A stretch of 64,000 bases of DNA from Jaapia argillacea MUCL 33604. Its lineage: Eukaryota > Basidiomycota > Agaricomycetes > Jaapiales > Jaapiaceae. The stretch is from contig KL197712.1 of assembly GCA_000697665.1 (NCBI GenBank), forward strand, positions 141,981 through 205,980. The letters run 5' to 3'. The notes under the pieces are model-generated. The model did not search any database, was not told the origin of the DNA, and saw only the letters and a list, made by a program, of their open reading frames with translations. Positions 56,901 through 64,000 of the stretch are shown here, piece after piece. Made by a program: the position numbers and the translations under genes. Every line of letters starts with the position of its first letter. The stretch's first letter is position 1.

Positions 56901-57123
56901 CAAACAGCGATCATACCAAGAGTACTACGATGAGAAGTATTTCACTCGAGACGCACCACCCCCTCAGAAAGTAGTGGCTCCACCAATCACGCATAGCCAT
57001 TCAGATAGCAACAAGCTCCTTCGTCCCAACCACGGCTCCTCTGGCGGTTCGTCTCTTTCGTTGAATAGTATTGGTGGTGGAAAGGATAAGGAGAAGAAAA
57101 AGAAGGGGTTGTTCCGATTTTGA
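53993..57123 (+). CDS. SEC1: Sec1/Munc18 family protein (743 aa)
   Basis: SM protein that binds SNAREs and drives fusion of secretory vesicles with the plasma membrane. Fourteen exons in frame: 53993-54023, 54078-54206, 54286-54438, 54516-54605, 54665-55071, 55149-55285, 55360-55524, 55588-55663, 55739-55822, 55911-55999, 56057-56213, 56281-56391, 56454-56727 and 56795-57123. Motifs: FLDAIRSVNPPGRWKILVVD; SRDPQPQFEAVYILMSTSQN-like domain 1 (read here as TSNRDPQPQFEAVY); STFIVTDRAMDMVAPFVHEF; FTYQAMVNDLL; KVRIVALYIQFREGVPDEDR; RERIIVFMAGGMTYSEMREVY. The C-terminus is Lys-rich (DKEKKKKGLFRF). It matches fungal Sec1 better than Vps33, Vps45 or Sly1 through the VAPFVHEFTYQAM region. High confidence. 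Confidence 0.94.
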
Positions 57124-57368
57124 TCGAAGGGTGCTCGATGGGTGAGCTGGTTTTGTTGAGCCATGCAGAGTGGACATTTATGTATTGTAAAACTTGGATC
57201 TCTTTGTTAATGATACCTCGAGTTGACGGCGATTGTCAGGGCGACAGAGGAGACATGCTTGATGAAAAATGAATGCCCCGAGTTGTGTCTGTCTACAATA
57301 AGGTCCATATGGTACAGGAGATGCGATTAAACGGTATATTCCAACTTGGCTATGGGAGAAAAGGTTGA

Positions 57369-58971
57369 TTAGCAACTGGTGGTGGGCACTTCGGAGATGG
57401 AGGACATACTCTCATGCTTCTTGGCCTCTCCGACTTTCCTCACGGCCTTCATGAAGTCGTCGTGGGTGACGTACTCCCTAAGGAAACAATCTCGGTCAGC
57501 AAGCGGTTGAGCGTCAGTTGGTAAAAAGGTCCCACCTGTCATCTCGGATGGCAAACATCCCTGACTCGGTCACGACGTTTCGTAAATCAGCACCGTTGAA
57601 TCCATCGGACAGCTGAGTTGCAAAACAAGCAAACTCAATGTCGAAGACAAAAAGTGAGAAATTCGAGTGACCATACCTTAACGACAGCCTCATAATCAAT
57701 CTCACCAGACTTGTTCACGGGAGCAGAATGAATTTTGAGGATTTCTAATCTTGCTTGTTCGTTGGGGAGGGGAATCTCGATCTTGCGATCAAGTCGTCCT
57801 GGTCGAAGGAGAGCGGGGTCAAGGGTATCTGGTCGGTTAGTGGCCATGATGATCTTTGTCTTTCCTAGAGAATCGAAACCATCCATTTGATTGAGGAGCT
57901 AATGCGATCGGCATTCCTGTTAGTTAGAAATGAGACCACAAGACCCAAGTAGGAGAGAACCGACCTCCATCAAGGTTCTCTGAATTTCTCGATCAGCACT
58001 GGTACCCTCTGAGAACCTTCTTCCACCAATCGCGTCGATTTCGTCCATGAAGATAACACAAGGTTCGTGTTCCTTTGCATAACCGAACATTTCGCGGACT
58101 ACTCTTGCAGATTCACCAATGTATTTGTCGACGATCGCGGATGAGACGACCTTTAAGAAATTGGTGTTCAACGTCGCTGCTACGGCCCTCGCTAGTAATG
58201 TCTTTCCAGTTCCTGGGGGACCGTACAGGAGGACTCCTTTCGGTGGTGTGATGCCGACCCGAAGGAAGAGTTCGGGATTGAGTAGGGGCAGTTCGATAAC
58301 CTGAGAAATGTCAGGAATATACTCTAGAAGAAGGTCAGAATAGGTATACTCACCTCACGCAGTTCTCGGACTTGCTCGCCCAAACCGCCAATACCGGCGA
58401 ACGAAGCACCTCCAGGATCCTCCAAGCTCATCTTATAAACCATAGGATCGACTTCTCTGGGTAATATTCGCATGATGGTGAGAGTTGTCATGTCCAAACT
58501 GACTCGAACGCCAGCCTTTAGCTTCGCCACTGGGAGAGTGGGTCGATAGGAAACGACGTATCGAGGGCCGGACGAAGCTTTCACAATGACTGCGAAGGCA
58601 GGGTTATATAGGGGAGTTGGGGGAGGGGTTAGGTCACTTACATCGTTCGTCATCAAGCTGTTTCATTACTTCTCCAATGATTTGGCCGACGGACTGAACG
58701 GCCTTGATATCATCCTCCGTCTTTTCGTAGTCCCTTTCCAAGTCCTTCAAAGAGAAACGTACTGCAGAAGATGAGAAGATGGGATAATTGGAGATCGAAA
58801 TACACTCACGATTCTTCAAGTTCTCGCTCGCCGTTTCATGATTCCGCATTTTCTGGACCATGATATGAGTACTGCTGTCAATATATTTGTAGCGCGACGC
58901 ACCTCTCTGTAGCTTTTGAATGCATCTTTTCTGCGCTGTTCCATGGCACCAGATGAAGTTGAAGCTTCCAT
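57369..58971 (-). CDS. RPT4: 26S proteasome regulatory ATPase Rpt4 (403 aa)
   Basis: AAA+ subunit of the proteasome base that unfolds substrates. Exons 58903-58971, 58810-58852, 58642-58761, 58354-58589, 57965-58300, 57677-57898, 57536-57612 and 57369-57477 sum to 1,212 bases in frame. N-terminal coiled coil ([20 protein letters not shown]), OB-fold part ([19 protein letters not shown]), Walker A GPPGTGKT, Walker B IFMDEIDA, second region of homology [19 protein letters not shown], and DFMKAVRKV near the end. [22 protein letters not shown] is diagnostic for Rpt4 rather than the other five Rpt subunits. No C-terminal HbYX motif, as expected for Rpt4. Tail-to-tail with SEC1. Confidence 0.96.
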
Positions 58972-59101
58972 GTCGAGACACGGCCGGGGGGTAAGAGCAA
59001 GCTGATCGAGAAGGAGACGCGTACAACGACAAGGAACGCGACGCGTAAGCGTGCTATAAATCCAATGCCTAAATATAAGCCTGTCATAAAGATCCTTTAT
59101 C

Positions 59102-59186
59102 GGCCTGGTGGTCTAGTAGTATGATTCCTTCTTAGGGCATTTATGTCAATTGGAGGAGGTCCCGGGTTCAATTCCCGGCCAGGCCC
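59102..59186 (+). tRNA. tRNA-Pro(AGG) with intron, second copy
   Basis: The exons are identical to those of the tRNA at 1731-1814. Anticodon AGG is at 59134-59136. The intron (59138-59150, 13 bases) differs in sequence and length from that of the first copy. A short T-run follows at about 59206-59211. Confidence 0.95.
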
Positions 59187-60760
59187 GAATTCACTTTGGA
59201 GATCCCCTTTTTGTTGTCCTGCTTTCTGAAACCTGCCGCTGACTGGTTAAGCCTCGTTCGCTCACTACGACGTATACTGTGCATGGAAAATGTCTCTTCC
59301 TGCACTACTTACCACCCTTGCAACGCCTACGCTGACTCCTGAGCGCTGAGCAGTCATGACAACAGGGTCGCTTCCCCCATGACTGGGACTTCAAGCTTCA
59401 AGCCTCTTGCAACATACTCGATCCAATTGGGCTCTCTGTACCAGGTCGAAAACATTGATGTTAGATTGTTTTAACATCTATTGAGCTTTGATCGAACCGT
59501 TGCAATCACCCGGTATTGCATTTGGAGAGCAAGCCCCATCCGTGTCGAGGTTACCCGGCAGACTGACCTCTACCTGCCCTAGATTGCTGGAGAAAGGCAA
59601 CCTTCGTCGCAGAGGGTCATCCTTCACCGCTCTCAGTGCGATTCGAAGCTGGGAATCCTTCCCCGCCGCCACGAACCTCGAGCGTGTTGGTTGGATTTGA
59701 ACACAACGTTAGGTACGACCATAAGTACTTACTTTCCGTCGGAGCTGTGGTTTACTAGTCCCCAAAGGTTGCTTCGCATCTGCCTGGTCGCAAATGGTCA
59801 CAGACTTCTTTTGATCCAGTGCAGGGACCATCAACTTCGAGTTCCAAGATCCGGACATTAACAATTCAAAGACCTTGCCAGTTTACTACGTCAAGCCAAG
59901 TTGTCGTCGAGGTGCTCACTTTAGTTACGTCAGGGAAGGGAATGCGGTGGAACTCAATCCCATCTCTTGGAGAATCTTGGTGATTTGATGCCGGTACTAC
60001 ACTGATTCGCGAACTGTGCTCGAAATTTGGAATACATGACATCTATCCCAAAGAGACATGCAGCATGTTTGCGGTGCGCATAGCAAGTCATCTGTTTCTG
60101 TGCCTGGACCCGTTTCTTGACGGTGCAGCAGCCTATGGAACGTAAGGGATTGTCGGGTCTCTGCCCAAGACGTGTTTATACGCAAGGGTATAGCTTGGAT
60201 AAAGCCGTACGAATGCACGAACGTGGATCCATAACGACGCATGGTTTCTCAGGGCTGGGACTTCGCATGTATTTGTGTTTCGATATCACGATTCCGTGTC
60301 GAATACTGTCCGCTAGTGCGATGTCATCCGACATGACCGAGCAATCCAACTGTCGAACTGTTGGGCTATCAGTCAGAGTGCATCCCTTCGACGAGATGCC
60401 CTAATCCGCTCAGCATCTTCTATCTCGGTGGGAGACGCATGATCAGGTGCATCATATCGGTCCCGCGATGTTCGCAGAAGCCTCGTATGTTGCTATGGCC
60501 TCGGTGTTTCTCTACAAATCTTGTTTCGGGTGACGCAACCTGATCCAGCTATCGTGTAGTAGTGACGTTGTATACTGGAATATCGTGGATGAGAAAGAAC
60601 TTGTGAAAGATAGGCGATGGGAGACAGGCACAGAAATTGGGAGAGTAACAAGTAACGGTCCATATGTAACGGACTTGTAACGGGTTTTGACTGTCGCCTC
60701 GTTCCGAGAGAGTGGTGCCTCAGCGCCAAAAGTGCTTTCGCTTAGTACCAGTGCGCGCAG
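59187..60760. other. Stretch without a recognised gene
   Basis: About 1.6 kb between the tRNA and the Rho GEF gene. Only short open frames (up to 95 codons) occur, without motifs. Upstream sequences or leader exons of the GEF gene may lie in its right part. Confidence 0.5.
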
Positions 60761-63700
60761 ATGGCGATGGACAGGCCTCTTGGTCCAAGACAACCCACAG
60801 ACAAGCGCCATACCGCATACGAGTCCATCTTTGGCCGCCCAAATGCCCCCCAGCAGCCCCCACCAAACGGACCATACTCGACCCCTGCCTACCCATCTAC
60901 CCCCTACCAGCCTGTAAATGGCTACCAGTATGCATATCCACCCCAACAGTATCAGATTGATGCACGGCATTCGTATCCAGCACAGATGTACAATGGCCAA
61001 CAAGTCTATGTTCAACCGCAGCCAGCCCCTCCAACCTCCTACCGCCAATCGTACTACCCCTCGTCCTCGGTGCATCCAAATCAACTACCCCCACAGCAGC
61101 TCTATCAGTATCAGCCAGGTCCATACGCCCAACAGGCCAATTTTGCCCCTTCCGTGCACTCTCGTGCACGATCTGTGGCTAGTTCTACACACGCTCATGG
61201 AACCGTTGCACCTGAGCCCCAAGAACCCCCAGATCCCGCCTTGGAGTCTTTGACACGCGCAGGCCTCACACCTGCACAGGCCTATCAGGCGCAGGTTTAC
61301 TACAATAGCCCCATGGGTCAACAGGGAGCCTTCATACCCCCTCCACAATCCAATCACTCCCATCAGTCTCACCGGACGAATCGGAGTCCTCGACACTCCC
61401 TTTCTCAAAACGGCGGGTCGAATCAGCATACTCCAGAACCTCCACGGATAGGTGTTGACATTGTCAACGATAATGGGCGTCTTGGGATTGATTTTGCGGA
61501 TGATGGACTGGATGGAGCGGATAACGATAGTTCGGAGCTTCCCTATGTTTCTGGCTCCAATCTCACTCGTGCGTGCTGCTGTTCGTATTTCCTGACTTGA
61601 TGCCGATTGTCCGCTTGTTGGGACTTAGCCATGCCATCCTTGCCGCATATGCATGGGTCAATCGACCACTCGACCACTCATACAGCTGCTGCCGGACCGT
61701 CTTCAATCCAAGCCCCGATCCCATCGTCTTCTTCGCGTCCCTATCCCCTTCAATTAGACACCGCCCTCAAATCCGTCCCAAATCGACCCACCAGCAGTTC
61801 TCCGGCATCTTCAACGCTATGCGACATATCCGACAGGGATACTCCCCCCTACCATCCTTCAGCGTCTCGTCGTTCCTCAGAATCGGTTCGAACAACTCCC
61901 GGATCTGCATATCGTAGGGAACGCTCCGCCCAGGATCGGTCCCGATCTATGTCCGCGGCCATGAGCCCACAGGTTCGCGCCTTGTTAGATACGAGTTCCA
62001 CTCGGACGACGAGACCGCCAATCCCACCGATCCCTGGGATAGCGGGCGGCCGTCACTCGCCTACGAATCACCGAGGTCATGCACCGAGAAGAACTCCTAT
62101 TGTGTACCCTGCTCTGCTTTCGCGTGTCGCTGCCGCCTTTCGGGATCGTATCCAGGTCTCCGACAGGGTCAAGGATGGATTGACGTACAAGGATGCTTTT
62201 GATGGAAGAGAAGCTGTTGACAAGATAGCATATATCATCAAGACCACTGACCGCAATCTTGCGTTGCTGTTGGGGAGAGCTTTGGACGCGCAGAAGTTCT
62301 TTCACGATGTCACCTACGATCATCGTCTGAGAGACAGTTCGAACGAGCTGTATCAGTTCCAGACGAAACTGAGTCCTTTCACGAGTGGAGAATTAGCGCA
62401 CATGGACGGCAAACTACCCGGGGACGAGGCGACCGCTCAAGGTGCGAATTTGGAGCGCAAAGACACTGGTCCCTCCGTCGAGGGATCCATAAAGTCTCCA
62501 GACACTGCTTCCACTCTACCTGAACCGTCACCCGATAACCGAGAAACCAGCCCGCCTCCCACTTCCCCCGCAACGCCTGCCCCTGCAACCGCCCCGGAGT
62601 TTCCATCCACTGAAACGGACGAGATATATCTTCCTTCTGGCGTGTTCACCTTGTTGACGGATTGCTATTCACCGACATGCTCGAGGGATCAGCTGTGTTA
62701 CAGCATTGCATGCCCAAGGCGCTTGGAACAGCAAGCTAGACTTAACATGAAACCTCAACCTGGGCTGAAGAAGCAGATTAGTAAGGAGAGTTTAGGCGAT
62801 CTCGTGGTGAGTGCTCCTTCCGGATTCTGGCCACAGCCTGGGACTAGTGAGATGGGGAGTAGGTTGTGCTGACTTTGATCACTTTTTCGTTCATAGGAAC
62901 CTGGAACACTTTGGATCCACTCCGTGCCGAAGGAGATCGTAGATAGTGTATCAGATACTGAGAAGAAACGACAAGAGGCAATCAACGAAGTGATCTACAC
63001 CGAACGCGACTTTGTGCGAGATATGGAATACCTTCGAGATGTGAGTTAATCATCCATCTGATGTCCCATCAAAAATTTTGAATGTTTTGGTCTCTTTTTC
63101 AGGCTTGGATCAATCCACTCAAGGTTTCTGACGTTGTTCCCGAATCTCGTCGGACAGACTTCCTAGAACAAGTCTTTTGGAATATCCACGATATCATTGC
63201 TGTGAATACGCGGCTAAGGGATGCTCTGAACAAGCGCCAAAAGTCGTATGCTGTCGTCGAGCGCATTGGCGACATTTTGTTGGATGCGGTCCCTCACTTC
63301 AGTCCGTTCGTGTCTTATGGCTCACATCAGTTGTATGGGAAGTATGAGTTTGAGAAGGAGAAGAGTTCGAATCCTGATTTCGCTCAATTTGTTGAGGTAT
63401 GGTTTTGACCCATCAATTGTGTTGTCCTGATTTATGGAATTTAACGAATGAATGTTTCGTAGACGACCGAACGCCTGCCGGAATCTCGCAAACTCGAGTT
63501 GAACGGTTACCTCACAAAGCCTACCACTCGTCTCGCTCGATATCCTCTGCTACTCGAGGCCGTGTTGAAGCACACCTCTGAGGACAATCCGGATAAGCAG
63601 GTTCTACCACAAGTAATCGGCATCATCCGAGGATTCTTGACAAAAGTCAACATCGAATCCGGTCGAACGGAGAATCGTTTCAATCTCTTGCAGTTGGATC

Positions 63701-64000
63701 AGCAACTAGTTTTCCGTCCTGGAGAGGAAGTGGACTTGCGTTTGAAGGAAGAGGGGCGTGAACTAGTTTTTAAAGGTGCGCTGAAGAAGAGGGGATCTGC
63801 TCAGGGAGATCATGGAGAGCTCTTGGTGTTCTTGTTCGATCATGCCCTCGTTATGGTCAAGCAGAAGACGAAGCATGAGCAGTACAAGGTCTATCGAAGA
63901 GTACGTCGAGTATCCCCCAACTTGAGTTTTCTCTGGCAACCTCTTATACATTTCTCTCTAGCCAATACCCTTGGAGCTGCTCTTGATATCCGCTGCGGAC
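60761..64000 (+). CDS. Rho1 guanine nucleotide exchange factor, Rom1/Rom2 type (5' part)
   Basis: The gene runs off the right edge. Exons: 60761-61568, 61629-62806, 62897-63040, 63103-63396, 63463-63900 and 63962-64000 onward, in frame. A long disordered N-terminus rich in Pro/Gln/Tyr/Ser comes first. Then a DEP domain (about residues 430-515: YPALLSRVAAAFRDRIQVSD through KFFHDVTYDHRLRDSSNELYQF), then a RhoGEF (DH) domain starting KRQEAINEVIYTERDFVRDM and including TRLARYPLLLEAVLKHT, then the start of a PH domain (GALKKRG, LLVFLFDHALVMVKQKTK). A C-terminal CNH domain is expected beyond the window. Such proteins activate Rho1 in the cell-wall integrity pathway, which links to TOR signalling in yeasts. 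Start at 60761 is the first suitable ATG; an upstream leader exon is possible. Confidence 0.9.

Overview
The window is nuclear DNA of a filamentous basidiomycete, most likely an agaricomycete. Coding regions are cut by many short introns of about 45-70 bases, some genes have 10-14 exons, and HNH_2-type and DUF7330-type proteins typical of Agaricomycetes are present. No rRNA, CRISPR array, reverse transcriptase, integrase or transposase was recognised. Exon boundaries below were set by hand from splice signals, reading-frame closure and family motifs; for most genes the exon lengths sum to a multiple of three.

Layout. 1-1.6 kb: C-terminus of TOR kinase (+). 1.73 kb: tRNA-Pro(AGG) with an intron. 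2.0-2.5 kb: short orphan gene A (-). 4.5-6.6 kb: a 628-residue low-complexity protein with a KEN box (-). 7.0 kb: DUF202 membrane protein (+). 7.6-9.4 kb: a phytase-type histidine acid phosphatase (-). 9.8-10.2 kb: a small ORF. 10.2-15.3 and 15.7-21.1 kb: two direct copies of a roughly 5 kb unit; a third, inverted copy lies at 45.85-51.78 kb. Each unit carries one long orphan gene at one end and a secreted aspartic protease at the other. The protease is whole only in unit 3; the orphan gene is whole in all three. 21.35-24.49 kb: spliceosome disassembly factor TFIP11/Ntr1 (-). 26.4-33.1 kb: a second, more diverged duplication carrying short orphan genes D and E, with an HNH-type protein between them. 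33.6-45.6 kb: a housekeeping block with a vacuolar amino-acid transporter, an R3H/SUZ RNA-binding protein, an aldo/keto reductase, PUS1 and RPB4. 51.8-64 kb: a DUF7330 protein, a small membrane protein, SEC1, the proteasome ATPase RPT4, a second tRNA-Pro(AGG) and the 5' part of a Rho1 GEF of the Rom type.

The most novel content is an orphan gene family with six apparently whole members in one window, three long (144-145 residues) and three short (78-91 residues). All share phase-0 introns at matching places and a conserved core running into FSTLV(I/V), intron, DLA(F/L). Five of the six have a palindrome of the form CGTGAC-N(1-4)-GTCAC about 0.77-0.93 kb upstream of the ATG. In the long copies, changes in exons 2 and 3 are mostly synonymous, so the protein looks selected while the linked protease decays. 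Its function is unknown.

Two tiny exons are needed to restore near-invariant motifs: 3 bases in PUS1 and 9 bases in the phytase. GC-AG introns occur in the phytase and the aldo/keto reductase. The three introns of the TFIP11 gene are all multiples of three and free of stops.
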